64,000 nucleotides of DNA. It comes from Tetrapyrgos nigripes. Taxonomy: Eukaryota > Basidiomycota > Agaricomycetes > Agaricales > Campanellaceae. The position numbers and the translations under genes were made by a program. The notes under the pieces were generated by a model. The model saw only the letters and a program-made list of their open reading frames with translations. It made no database searches and was not told the DNA's origin. The stretch spans positions 124,001 through 188,000 of the forward strand of contig JAACJM010000048.1 of NCBI GenBank assembly GCA_013368315.1, given 5' to 3'. Within the stretch, counting starts at the first letter, position 1. Each line of letters starts with the position of its first letter. Of this stretch, positions 10,551 to 22,241 are shown in pieces.

Positions 10551-12785
10551 TCACAGTTCAGCTCGAGTTCGAAGAGGTATAGGTGTAGCAAGAGATTCCA
10601 AGCATTCCAACCCTCTCGACCAAAGTTGTGATATCATCGAAACACAACCAACAGCACCATCCTTGCACAACTGGGCCACCTTTTCACATGTCTTATTTAC
10701 GACGTTGATGAAAGCGTTTTGACGCCTCTCCTCCGAGTCCATGTCATCTACAACGACGATATTGGCATCGGCGTCACTCTCGGGAAGTTTCACTTCTATC
10801 TCTAATTCCGTCTCCATCTGTGTCCGAATCTCCTCCGACTCTGACCACATATTTCGGAATTGCTGGACAGCACGTAGACTCTCGCTAAACCGATGTAGGG
10901 TGTTGAAGAGAGCGACAATTTCTGACCTTTGTAGTAACGTGGAAGATGACGGTGAGAGGCTGTGTATATGGATGGATCAGTCAAAGCCCGTCGGTGTACA
11001 TGCTTGATTTCTGACATACCTAAGCGCATTCTCATCCATCTCGAACAAGATCTTCAGAGCAGTTGCGACTCCGGTAGTCTGCACCTTGCCCCATAAACGA
11101 CATTTGTCGCAGTCTATACAGTCCATGATACGAGTGACATTCCGAAAGTGTGCCTTGAATTCTTCTTTTAGTGTCTACAAGAGGCAAAGAGTCGAGGTGA
11201 GTATAAAAGACACGGAGTAGCGAAAAAGACCCACCTCAGCATCTTCACCCTTAAACATCACATTCTCATCGAATTTGCCTGCTTGATCGGCAAAAGAAAT
11301 AATTCTTGCTAATCTTAATCGACTTTTTGTCGTCTCCACTCCGAGTCTGTTTTGTCGAGTTTCTGCCCCTGGCTCCGATCCGAATTCTGCTAAAATGTTA
11401 TCCTTTGCCGCTGAGACTTGATGTTGCATTTGATAGAGGTAGTCGGATGCAGAGATATGAGGGCCAAGTCGAGATATCGCGCGTAGAAGGAGAACGACGT
11501 TGAAGTAGATGTTTTCTAGTCTTTCGGGGTGGGAAGCCACGCGTTCAATGTAGCATTGGAGATTTGGAGTCTATCATAGTCATGCATGACGAAGAAATGA
11601 GAAGAGACAGACTGAAGGCAGAGACTGAACTCACCCATTCTCCAGTAGTTTGGTTCAAATAATCTAGGCAGATATGAGTGGATATCGATGCATGCAGGCC
11701 TGTAGAAAACTTGAAAATGAGTGATGTACTCCACAATTAAAACACACGGAAACGAACCAGATATGACTCTACTGTAAACTTTCGCTTCTATACACTTTTC
11801 CTGACCACTTTTGCTTCTGGTCTCTAAAGAAGTATCTGGCGATTCTAGAGCAGAGAAACAGTTGTCCTCGTAGATGGAGCGCCATATCTGACGAGCTCCT
11901 GGACCAGAGTAACCAGTGTATCGTTCTGGGATGAGTGAGAGGTCAAAGTAGTCTCCAGCTTTACGAAAAAGAGCGTTAGAGGGCTTCAGCAATATGGCAT
12001 GAGCAAAAAGACACGTACAGATGCTTGTAGGATCCTCAGATATACAAAAATCACTATCTCGGTAGTAACATCCTTTGTCGAGTTGATGATACTGAAAAAA
12101 GAGTCAGACATAGAAATTGAAGAGATAAGTAGTAGGACAGCTCACGTCTTCAGGCAAAGGGTCAATCTTACTCAATGCCTTCGTTCGCCATTGTTCTGGA
12201 ATCTCACTCTAGATCCCCATGTAAGATCAAAGTGTAAATCGACAAGTCAGCTCTCGCCTACCTCATCAACGGTCTCAAGACTACAGCTCGATGCGGTACA
12301 TGTTTCGCTGTCTTGCCAGAAAGGACACCCGCGATATAGATCCATCTAGTAAAATAGGGTCAGTCTCATTGTGAAACGGCCAACACGATAATCTGGATAC
12401 ACCTGAAGATATCTGAAGAACGGCACCTTTACCAGTTCTTTAAGATTCTTGTATAAAGCATCATTTACTTGATCCACAGTCTCGTAGTCGCAAAGAGTAG
12501 CGTCAATGGGGCCTGTGGGCTATGATGTGTTCAGTTCCACATCACAGTATAGGACGTGAAAATTACACGCACCTTGACGTTCTGGCACACTGACATATCT
12601 ATCCTGCCTTGTCCAAAGCTCAGCGGTGAAGACTGGCTGAACTCTTGCGATAATCCCGGGCCGCCAATACTGCTTCCAGGGTCGACAGGGTTGAAGAGAC
12701 TAGAACCACTTGCAAAGGCGGATAGTGTTTGGAAGATATACCACACAGAAGTTCTGAGAGGGTTCTTGAATCGATGATGCCGCAT
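10551..12785 (-). CDS. ERO1: ER oxidoreductin ERO1
   Basis: FAD-dependent sulfhydryl oxidase of the ER lumen that reoxidises protein disulfide isomerase. Visible blocks in order: a hydrophobic N-terminal signal ([19 protein letters not shown]), [19 protein letters not shown], the shuttle-cysteine region [24 protein letters not shown] and [15 protein letters not shown] (FAD-binding helix). The catalytic CxxCxxC follows as [17 protein letters not shown] (about 11080-11110), then [20 protein letters not shown] hydrophilic extension of about 90 residues follows the conserved core. The longer frame upstream lacks an ATG, so I chose the ATG at 12783-12785, which leaves a normal signal-peptide length. 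At least nine introns. The 3' end converges on the RRM gene, with 243 bp between stops. All key cysteines are present. Confidence 0.92.
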
Positions 12786-13777
12786 TGTTGCAGGTGTAAT
12801 CGTTTGAGGTGGCGATTCATATGAGAGTTTGGTTGGAGGCTCGGAGCTAGACACGTATGCGCGTCGACATGACTAGCGTGGCCTGGACCAGACTAGATTC
12901 TGAAGTTGTCTGGCCACGACGAGATCTGTATGTTGGCCAAATGTTGGCCGATAGTAGAATAGTACGGGAGTTTGGAGAACGTGTACACAGATGTGGGACG
13001 AGATGCTTCCTGGGAAAACGGTGCTCTCATCGCCGTTCGCGACGCCGAAGCCTAGAACCAGATGCAGAAAGTCTAAAGAACCCGTATTTCGCCGTTCTTC
13101 CTCGCTGACTACCATTGGTCGACCTCAGTGGCTTGACAAAATTCCACCACACCTGACACCAATGAAGCTTGAGGCACTGACCCAATCAACCACCCATGGA
13201 GGTATATGAATTGACTTCCCTGTGGCGTAATTCTGACTTTTTCATTTGCGCACTGGATATTTGCTGGATATCTTGAAGTAAGACCTACCCAATAGGCTGC
13301 TTCTACCCGGGCCTCTCGACGAAGAGAGAGTTCCCTTCGACAACTTGAATGCTTCATTTCTGTCAGAAAATGTCTTACCTTCTTGACCTCGTCCAGCCGA
13401 ATACCCATTGTAATCCTAATGGTTCCGTAGTCCTGTCCTATTATGGACGATGATATTGCTTTTGACGATTAGAATGTACCAAGGTCTGTATTTACAGAGT
13501 TTTGCTTCCTTCCGTGATAGTCTGACCTTCAAGTTCATTCTTTGCAACCATTTTCCAATTGAGAGTTCCAACCTCAGCTGTATTTACTGCCGGGTATGGT
13601 TCTAAAATGTCTTACCGTCCATGAGACAAATCTGACACTCTTAAACCTCAGCAGTCGCCTTCCCACTGCTGGAACTGCCCACTTACCGAGCCTCTGAAGC
13701 TACATCCATGTACGAACCCAAACAGGGTCTCGTTTTCTCAATGATATTTTAACTTGCGAACTTTTAGGCATTTCAAA
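12786..13777. other. Intergenic, about 1 kb, upstream of ERO1 and of a GTPase gene
   Basis: Open frames on both strands do not join into a recognisable protein. A minus-strand frame at 13359-13408 (MGIRLDEVKK, then RHFLTEMKHSSC) could be an upstream exon, but the apparent intron behind it would be only 19 bases, too short to splice. One copy of a dispersed repeat lies at 12878-12931. The rest is probably the divergent promoter region of ERO1 and the GTPase. Confidence 0.4.
12878..12931 (+). repeat. Dispersed 54-bp direct repeat, copy 1
   Basis: It matches 16069-16123 with four transitions and one single-base gap. The copies lie on either side of the GTPase gene. Each copy contains an imperfect hairpin (TGGACCAGAC against GTCTGGCCA). 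Confidence 0.75.
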
Positions 13778-15855
13778 ATGGCTACACCAACCCAGGACAT
13801 TGACATGAACCTTGCTCCTCCCGAGGATACATCAGAGTATGTGTTTGATAATTCCTCCCTTGCTAAAGTTTAACCCTCTCTCGTCCTGTCCAGGTTTCTT
13901 CTGATTGACAAGCCTGCTGTTGCCGATCCTCCAGTTGGCTCTCAGGCTCAGACTACGTTGAAGTATGGTTCAAATGGATTTTTCATACGACATAAATCAG
14001 ACGCTGATTCTGCTACAGTCCTGAAGATGTATCGACTCCGGGCCCTGCTCTTACTGATGTTAGAACCGAACCGCAGTAAGCATTTTGGATGCGTTCATTC
14101 CCTGAGGCGTGACTCTAACGGTGCCCTTGATCCCAGGGATCATTTAACAACCTCAGACCCTGCTAGCGTCGCTCCCATGGACATGTCCCCTGTACTGAAG
14201 TATGTCTGTATCCATATTAAGGTGGTCTCATATCTAACGAACTCGTTGTGTAGCGATATCTTAGCACTCAGCAAAGGCGTGGTGAGGACAGATCGAAATA
14301 AAGAGAAAGTGTTCACCATCCTTCTTGTTGGGGAGACAGGAGTCGGAAAGACATCGGTCTTGTCCCTCCTTTTCAATGTCCTCTCTGGGAACAGAACAGA
14401 AAACTATATGGATTTTCACGACCAGGGCAACGAGGTCGAAGGTTCTCAAAGGCACAGTCAGACTGGGTCTGCCCGGCTCTACGAGCACACGAGTGTCAAC
14501 GGCGTGACGCTTCGCATCCTTGACACTCCGGGCTTGGCGGACACTCGTGGAATCCAGAGGGATGAGATGCACAAGAAAAGCATCGCAGAAGCGATACAAC
14601 GAAGCATCGTCACTGTCAACGCTGTGCTCATTTTGGCAAACGGCACTGTCCCTCGCCTTACCGTTGGCACAGACTATGCCTTGTCCACCCTTTCTTCTAT
14701 CTTTCCTCGCTCACTAGCCAATAACATTGGTTTCTTGTTCACAAACGTCTCCAGTCCGCTCTCTTGGAATTTTGATCCTTCTGCCCTCCCACTTGCACTC
14801 CAGAACAACGCACTATTTCTACTCAACAATCCCATCGCAATGCAGAAGAAATACTACCAATTTGTCGAGAACCCGTACACCTCTGCTAAGCTGAAGAGTC
14901 AGTTTCGGCGCTCAGTGCTTTCAAGCGAGGAGGAAGCATTGAACACACTGGTGGAATTCTTTGATTGGCTGGATGGCCTCGAACCCCAACCAACATTCCA
15001 AATCCTCTCGCTCTATGACCAGTCGCAGCACATTGAAACAGAGATTCAAAACACGCTTGCGGTCATGCACCAGGCCGCGCAAGCCGATAAGAAGCTAGAC
15101 GAAGTTCAGAGAAAGTTGGAAGGGGCCGAGATGGTAGGTCAATTTCATTCTGCGGAACTTTTTGTAACTGAGATCTGCTTTCACAGGACATGAAGACTTA
15201 CGAGGCGTACGAGGCGGTCATCAATAGAAAAGAGTGGCAGCAGATACCAACTAGCCGACACAATACTGTCTGCTGCGTTCCGGATTGCTACTCCAACTGC
15301 CATGTCCCCTGTAACCTAGACTTTACGCTCGATCCAGAACAGCTCCGTGGTTGTACGTCTATGTATGAGTCAGGCGGCTCACACTGTTGTGTATGCCCAC
15401 ACGAGAGGAAAGACCATCGACACTACAACTCGATTTGGGAGCTCAAGGAGATCTCGGAGAAGAGGACAAACGAGGACGCTAAAGCCAAGTTTGAACGCGC
15501 ACGGGATGAAAAAGGGGGTGCTGAGGAAATGAAGAAAGAGATTGAAGAAGCTCAAGTGGATTTGCAGAACCTAGTCCAGAACGCGACCGATGATCTTGGG
15601 AGGCTCGTCGAGCGCTACTCCAACCTGGCTTTGTCTGGGAGTTTCACGGGTCAGGTAGAAAAGGCCGTCGGGGTGCTTGAGCAAAACTTAGAAAGCATGC
15701 GAGAAAAAGGCGCTGGCGCAGAAACTATTAAGAAGGTGGAAGAAAGTCTGGACCAGATGAGAAGGAAGCTTGAGGTGTTAAAGAAGGCGAAAGGTAGGGA
15801 TGTGTCCTTTGTGCAGAAAGCTGTTACAATAGCCAGGAGATTGTTTGCGCTCTGA
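13778..15855 (+). CDS. AIG1/septin-like P-loop GTPase with C-terminal Cys/His-rich and coiled-coil regions
   Basis: After a Pro-rich head built from several short exons, a GTPase domain begins. The Walker A/G1 is LLVGETGVGKTSVLSLL, a switch-like region follows (GSARLYEHTSVNG) and the G3 is ILDTPGLADTRG. A hydrophobic NAVLILANGTVPRLT then leads to GFLFTN. The expected G4 NKxD/TKxD is not seen after FLFTN. A cysteine- and histidine-rich segment follows (CCVPDCYSNCHVPC, then CCVCPHERKDHRHY), likely metal-binding. A charged helical tail (EEMKKEIEEAQVDLQNLVQ) ends the protein. This layout is common in Agaricomycete AIG1/MMR_HSR1-type proteins, whose function is unknown. The last intron (about 15133-15186) joins GAEM to DMKTYE. 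The start ATG is at 13778. A pair of direct repeats flanks the gene. Confidence 0.85.
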
Positions 15856-16916
15856 CTGGTACTTTGAAGGTATAAGTATCCTTGTATTTTACATTTACAA
15901 CCTAGGTACCCCGGCCTCTATGTAGGTATACGACATGGTAAACCTGGCATAGTGCTTTTGACGAGGTCCATAACTACATACTTTGTGGGCCCGGTAACAA
16001 GCGTAAAAGTACAGTTGGAGCAAATGTGTACTACCTGAGAGCAAAAGATAAACATGAGTCAGAGCAGTGTGGCCTGGACCCAGACTAGATTCTGGAGTCG
16101 TCTGGCCATGACGGGATCTGTATAGGATAGTCTGAGGGTGTGTTATTAGCGGAGGACTCGTGATGCAAGCTAAGGCACTTTCGTCCTCATTTCACAATTC
16201 CAAGATTGATATCTTGTCTGCACCATCTCCAGCGAATCCACAGCATGGAGCTCCAGGTTGCAGCAAGTTCTCCATCCTAGTCGATTTCGAATACCGAGGC
16301 GTACAGCAATGAGTCAATTGCAAGGCTCTCATAATGGCGAGTAAGGACGACACTTATAGAAATGACCTCAATGAACTCCGTCTCTTCTACCCGTGACCTC
16401 GAAGACACGGAGAGCTGTTATGGGGCTATGTTTATATCCCTTCTAGTCCAGTGGCGTCCAATATAGGCTCAGGTTCTTGATGACCTCATTGATGTTATTC
16501 GTGACACGAGGTTAGCAACTTCTTAGTCCACGACCATCAGGTCCTCCTTTTCGCTTCTCTTTGCAGTCTTCGTCATCTCCTTGAATGCTACTCCCACACT
16601 AGCTCCTATGGAGCTACTCTAGGGCCTGACGATCACACAAAGCAGAGTTCTTCGCTTCAGTGATTGCAATTGGCTGCTCCCAGGGTTAAAATAATACGTA
16701 CTTCTCTCGCTTCTCTTCATGATGATAGTCTGAACTTCTTAATAAACCTTTTCAAGCCACACTACTGTTTCCAGTTGGACTTGGACTGAAGCCCTTTTTG
16801 GTGCTTTCTGCCCGATCATTCGTTCGGGATTTTGAGTCATTCTGATGAGACGTTTTCATTTGCCGCGCGGCTTAGCAGCTTAGCGCTTAGTAACGATGAG
16901 ATAAAATATCGGTCCG
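15856..16916. other. Intergenic, no gene seen
   Basis: This 1.06-kb stretch lies between the GTPase stop and the MFS transporter start. It carries the second copy of the 54/55-bp repeat at 16069-16123. No open frame shows family motifs or codon bias. The last 200 bases are probably the transporter promoter and leader. Confidence 0.4.
16069..16123 (+). repeat. Dispersed 55-bp direct repeat, copy 2
   Basis: Second copy of the repeat at 12878-12931, same orientation, 3.2 kb away on the other side of the GTPase gene. The differences are transitions, as expected from decay of an older duplicated or mobile sequence. Confidence 0.75.
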
Positions 16917-19055
16917 ATGAAAAAGTCGTCCCTTACTCTTTCTTCTTCCCCCGTCATGTCACCGCAGGTCGATGAGGAAACGCCTCTGCTCAACAAGCGG
17001 AAGCCAAAGCGGACGCCTCTTCCCTGGTTTCAGGTTACGATTGTTCTGTTTCTGCAGTTAGCAGAGCCCTTGACGTCCCAGGTTATCTATCCCTTCACTC
17101 CTCAGGTCAGTATATCTCCGGTCTTGGTGTCTGAAGTGCTCTAGTTGATTCTTCTGTTTGTATCGTTCAGCTCATACGTGATATTGGAGTAACAAATGGG
17201 GACGAAACAAAAGTAGGATACTACGTTGGGCTCATGGTACGTTTCAATTTCTGTCATCCCTCCGAAAGTATCTGACCATTTTGGTTTCCTAGCAATCCCT
17301 GTTCTTTTTCACGCAAGCATTGACTGTCATGCACTGGTCTCGGATTTCTGATAAGATCGGTCGTAAGCCGGTCATTCTTACCGGTTTATTTGGACTTTCG
17401 CTCTCGATGTATTGCTTTGGTCTGTCGAAGACTTTCTGGGGCCTTGTTCTTAGGTTTGTCATTTGACCCTCAAATTCTAGAAATACTAGAGCAAAATTTG
17501 CTAATACAATCCCTGGCAGCCGGAGTCTGAACGGCGCACTAAGTACGTTTAGACTCGCCCCGTCTTACGCCAAGCTAGTCCTTTACTGACGCGTTTTTAC
17601 CCCTAGATGGCAACATTGGAGTGATCAAGAGGTCAGTCAAATTCTTTGCCGTTCTTCCGGACATTGTTTGACGCGAGTCTCCACCAGCATTATGGCTGAG
17701 ATGACGGACTCGACTAATATTTCTTTGGTTAGTGCTGTTGTGTGCGCATGTGCCCTGAACTACTCCTGATGGTCATCTCATAGCTTTACTCATATATGCC
17801 GATAAGCTGGTCGACAGGTTTGGAATTTTTCCTGTTCAATGGTTGCCATTACTTATGTCTTTTGGTTTACTACCCGGGCTTTGCTTGCGGTCGACAGGAA
17901 GTACGAGTTTTTTTTGTCCCTGTAAGAAGCGCTTCTAACTCTTTCCACAGGCGTGCTAGGTATCTAGGCTCTCCGTGTTCCTGCGTCTCTGCTAATCTTC
18001 ATTTCTCCAAGGTCCCATGATTGGCGGAGCACTGGCTAGACCAGCTGAACAATTCCCCAGTTTATTCGGGCACTCGAGTTTCTCAAAAAATATCCATACT
18101 TCCTACCTTGCGCTGTACCTGCCACCTTCTCCGCTGTAGCATGGATAGTCACATTTATGTTCCTCAAGGAGACCGTTCGTTCCCCGATATCTCTATCGCA
18201 ATTGTTCAAGTTTAGGAAGAGTAAAGCGAACGTCACCCTCCAAACCGTCGCTGCTTCCCAAGAACCAGCAACGACCACCGAGCCAGCTAACTCTAATGAC
18301 CTTACGAAAACCGCTACGATTCCTGACGACGAAAAACCTGTTCCTTTACGACAGCTATTCGTTCCCCGAGTGTTCATTGCAGCAGGGAACTATGCCTGTC
18401 TTTCCCTCGTGGATATCGCATACCGCGCTATCCAACCATTGTACTTTTCGACTCCAGTTCCTTTGGGTGGTTTAGGCCTCCCACCTTCGCGGATCGGTAA
18501 CATCTTGTCAGTGTTTGGACTGCTGAATGGTGTTATCCAAATCTTCTACTTTGCCAAGTTTCACGATCGTTGGGGCTCGAAAATAACATACATGGTTGGC
18601 ATTGCGTCGACTGTGCCAATCTTCCTTACGTTCCCGATCCTCACCTATCTAGTGAAGACTACCGGGGAAGTAACTACTCTTGCTTGGGTTGTTGTAGCCC
18701 TCCAAATCCTCTTTTCAATCCTGATTAGCTTCTCATACGGTCCGTTATTCTCGAAATCATTTTAATCCTCCCTGTTCGCATTACTCACTCGTCTGAATGA
18801 TTTCCCCCAGGAGCTGTCTTTATCTACATCCAAGCAGCCTCTCCCAACCGGGCTTCACTTGGGGCAACCAATGGCCTTAGTCAAATGTCGGTCAGCATCT
18901 GTCGTGCTATAGGACCTGCTGCAGCCAATTCGCTGTACTCGCTTTCGATGAAGCACCAGTACCTTGATGGATATTTGGTCTATGTCGTTTTACTGGGCAC
19001 TTCTGCCTTGGCCCTCATCACCGCAACTCTCCTTCCTAGACGAGTGTGGACTTAA
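16917..19055 (+). CDS. Major facilitator superfamily transporter (DHA1/ZIFL-like)
   Basis: Twelve-span proton-coupled transporter. The hydrophilic head carries the dileucine-type motif DEETPLLNKRK, then TM1 (WFQVTIVLFLQLAEPL). Loop 2-3 carries motif A (WSRISDKIGRKPVILTGLFG). The motif C region in TM5 reads WSTGSVLGPMIGGALARPAEQFP. A long cytoplasmic loop (about residues 230-300) precedes TM7-12, ending ALALITATLLPRRVWT. Motif A and the NP/ARP loop resemble fungal and plant ZIFL-type MFS proteins; the substrate is unknown. Many short introns are needed. Around 17818-18011 the family spacing requires a 3-nt microexon (GAA, 17898-17900) and a 9-nt microexon (17951-17959). The start ATG is at 16917; a downstream Met (SPQVDEET) is possible. 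The stop TAA is at 19053-19055. Confidence 0.88.
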
Positions 19056-19311
19056 TAGTTGTACATACGTACTCATTGCTGATGTACTCGTACCTCTCAC
19101 ACAACGGAGACGTTCCGAAAATTAGTTTCAGTCATGAGTCACAAACAGTTGCAAATTTGCAGCCCACTGTTGTGCACAGCCACGCGACAACAAGAGCCTA
19201 ATAAGGTGCCACCACGTCTCTTGCTTTGTAACTCTCTCTTTCTCTTTCTCTTCTTCATTTCTGTTTCTCCACGCTGTTTCTCCGGTCTATCTCTCATTCT
19301 CAGTGTCTACA

Positions 19312-20841
19312 ATGTCCGAAAGTTTCGCAGCCATCCTGGCGATGAGTAAGGCTCAAACCGAGGAAAAGCAAGCTGCTGTCAAAGCCATGGCCGAAGAGCG
19401 CAAACGGAAGGAGCTCGAGCAGAAGAAGAGACAGCTGGAACACGACAAGAAGCTCAGGGAGGAGGAAGCTAGGCTCCGGAAGAAACATTTCGAGGACCAG
19501 AAGAAGGAGGTGGAGAGGCAGAGGCAACGAGAGGAGAAGACGAAGGCTTTGGAAGCAGAAAGACAGAAGAAGCAGGAGGAACAGCGGAACGCGCTACTTT
19601 ATGGCCCCAAGAAAGCCTCGAGATATCCCTCTTCGGCGTCTCAGGATCGCACACGAGAAGAGGTGAGAAGGAAGAGGCTTCCGTCGGAAGAGTCGGATGA
19701 CGATGCGCCCAAAGGCGTGGTCATGACGAGGCAAGAGATTCGGGAAAGGAAATTACAGCAGCAGCTGAAGCGAGAATTTGGGTCGACGAAGAGGACCACC
19801 CCTTCAGGAGGTTATCATCGGCGGGGTCGGCGCCTACCAGGTGGCGCAGTCGATGTTACGACAGCTGGTCATCCACAGTCGAGCTCTGGTTCTGGGTCGG
19901 TGCGAGAGCGTCTGGCTGCTATGCCAAACACTCTACAACCTCTCAATCAGAACAAGCGAGATACGAGGACTATAGATGAAATTGTGACCGATCTTCATGC
20001 TCGGGGAGGGAAGAAAAAGACGATTGAAGGTGAACAGGCGAAGGAATTCGATGATTGGTTTGGGACGAAGAAGAAGGAGCAGCCGACATCTCGCGTTGGA
20101 TCTACTTCTGCCCCTGCGTCCGGTTCCAATACACCGACCAGGTCCTCTCGTGAGTTTATCTTCATTGTTTTCGAGATTGTCTTATACGTTGTCTTCTCTA
20201 CTTTGTTTTAGAATCCTACGGGTCATACGTTCATGGACCTTCGTCGTCAAGTTCAGCTCAGAGACCTTCAACGATGATCAAGCCGATACCTAAGCTGACC
20301 CCATCTGCAAAGGCTTCAGGGGCACGCCCATCCAGCGTCGAGAAGATTAGGCCCGACAAGGTCCCTACCTCCAAAGTCAAGGCTAAATCTTCCATTTCTC
20401 GACCCAGCTCTGCTGGACCTTCTACGTCTCGTGTGCCCAGCAAACGGCCACGTTCTCCTTCTCGCTCGGAATCTCCCTACTCTAAACGTCGCAGTTACGA
20501 AGATTACGACTCTGAAGACCTGGATGACGATGACGAGATGGACGACGGGAGAGGTGGAAGTGGCATGAGTAGTCTCATCTGGCAAATCATGGGCAAGGAC
20601 CGAAGTCGTTACGTCAATATGGACGTCCTCAGTGATGACGAGGACATGGAGGCGGATGCTAGTGCAGTGCTCAGAGAAGAACAACGCAGGTCGGTGTCAA
20701 ATTTTGTAGTCTGTTCAGGCATTTGGCTGACTTTCTCCTAGCTCTCGTATTGGCAAGCGTGAGGATGCCATTGCCTTGGCAGAAGAGAAGAGGCGTGAAG
20801 AAGAGAAGAGGCTTCGCAAAAAGGAACGGGAGCGAGCCTAG
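19312..20841 (+). CDS. SPT2: SPT2 chromatin protein homolog
   Basis: SPT2 family proteins bind histone H3-H4 and DNA and preserve chromatin during transcription. The N-terminal 110 residues form a highly charged Lys/Glu/Arg coiled coil. The middle is Ser/Pro-rich and basic. The C-terminal SPT2 signature is clear: IWQIMGKDRSRYVNMD, then LSDDEDMEADASAVLREEQR, and an acidic-basic tail ending EEKRLRKKERERA. An acidic patch (DSEDLDDDDEMDDG) precedes it. Two introns are inferred, near 20148-20211 and 20688-20741. The first joins Thr-Arg-Ser-Ser to a Ser-rich exon; the second joins EEQRS to SRIGKRED. The ATG at 19312 (ACA-ATG-TCC) is preferred over an upstream in-frame GTG. The gene starts 257 bp after the MFS stop. 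Confidence 0.88.
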
Positions 20842-21498
20842 ATTTTGTTTAATTGGATTATTCGGAATTTGCCCTTGCCTTCTTTTTCTGACACGGACGT
20901 TTCTTTTCTCTGGGGTGTCGGTCATATGGTTTTAGACTGTTGGCTGTTCTACAACTACAGCGTTATCACTTATCATCACTAGTACATATATTGGTCTACC
21001 TTAAGGCCTTCTAATGGCAAAGGGGGTCCGGTTTCTACATCTTCCTCACACATACTTCTTACACACACATCTACAACTCACATTATCTACACACTGCACA
21101 ACTGTACACTTGTTACCACCACACAATACTTATTACTTATTCATGTTTGTAAGTTTGGACCTAGTCAGAAACACTATGCTTTGAACGTGTCATATGTTAC
21201 TATGTACCTATAGAGGGGGGACGCCCGGTCGTAAATCCAGGAATTAGAACGTTAACCCTTAGCATTAAGGACTCGTGCTTACGCTTGGTCTTCTTTAACA
21301 CCTCAAGCTTCAAGCCTCTTCCGCATGCAAAGTTTCTCGATTGTTTTTGCAAGCGCGCTCAAACTTGACCTTAGCATCCTCTTGGCATTTGTCTTCTCAG
21401 AGAACTCTTAAGCCTTGAGGCTTGGACTCCCAAACTGAGTAGCGTCGATCAAGAGGGAGGCGGGATAAAAATAAAAACATGGGGTCGAAAAAAATTTG
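20842..21498. other. Intergenic, edge of the transposon island
   Basis: This stretch begins as the SPT2 3' UTR. At about 21046-21133 it becomes a CA/ACA-rich low-complexity segment. No gene is visible. It ends at the left inverted repeat of a transposon near 21499. Confidence 0.45.
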
Positions 21499-21578
21499 GC
21501 TCACGGCTTATGTCTGGACATTAATCAAGATTAATCAAGTGGCATATGTTCTGGCGTAAGTAGCCGTTTGTTATTAGT

Positions 21579-21648
21579 GTCCTTTGGTGAAGTGGTTAGT
21601 GTGTTGTTTTGCCCACTGCGAGCCCCGAGTTCGAACACTGGTTGTACC
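21579..21648 (+). other. tRNA-like relic with pol III A and B box resemblance
   Basis: An A-box-like TGGTGAAGTGG lies at 21585-21595 and a B-box-like GTTCGAACA at 21629-21637, spaced as in a tRNA gene. The T-arm pairs poorly (two of five pairs fail), and the acceptor stem does not close well. It is therefore more likely a decayed tRNA or a tRNA-derived SINE head than a working tRNA. Confidence 0.3.
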
Positions 21649-22241
21649 GTTTTCTTTTTACTCCTCTTTCTGCTCCTCTTTTTGTTCTCTGCTAGCTGTA
21701 GACCCTCAGCGAGAATCACAGCATCGTTGACGAGTACTACTATATACTTTAACATCTGTTTTACTAACTCACTTTTACTAAAATTCATTTTTCTTCTGCG
21801 CTTTGCGCAGGACATGAAACAGCAAGGTTTCACCAATCCTGCTGATTCTTTCCACAACATCACTAAATGAAGTTGAAGAAGAAGTATCCTTGAGGCTGGA
21901 GAATCAAAGTAAATGACCAAATTGGACCAGGTATCCCAAAGACAATGAGTACATAAAATTTTATTATTTGACCATTGACCAGAAGAATTCGGGCTAAATC
22001 AGCACACTGACAGGTACAAGACTAGTTCTGTTTTACACTTAGTAATTAGTCCAATTGTTTCAACTATGAGCACTGCCAAAGAGGAGATTCTGAGCAAGTG
22101 TTCAAGGGGTCAAGGCTAGATCCCACCACTGCACATTACACCAATTAGCCAAACAAGTTTATAGTGTATACTACACAAGCATTACAGCGTTTTCACTAAA
22201 TGTGTGGAACGACAAATTGAGATCGCTTGACTGGTGCCTAA

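Noticed and set aside
12786..12854. Longer ERO1 N-terminus reaching 12854
   Set aside because: The extension begins with GTG behind an in-frame stop and has no ATG; the ATG at 12785 gives a normal signal peptide.
13109..13408. Minus-strand ORF upstream of ERO1 as an extra gene
   Set aside because: No recognised domain; the apparent first intron would be only 19 bases.
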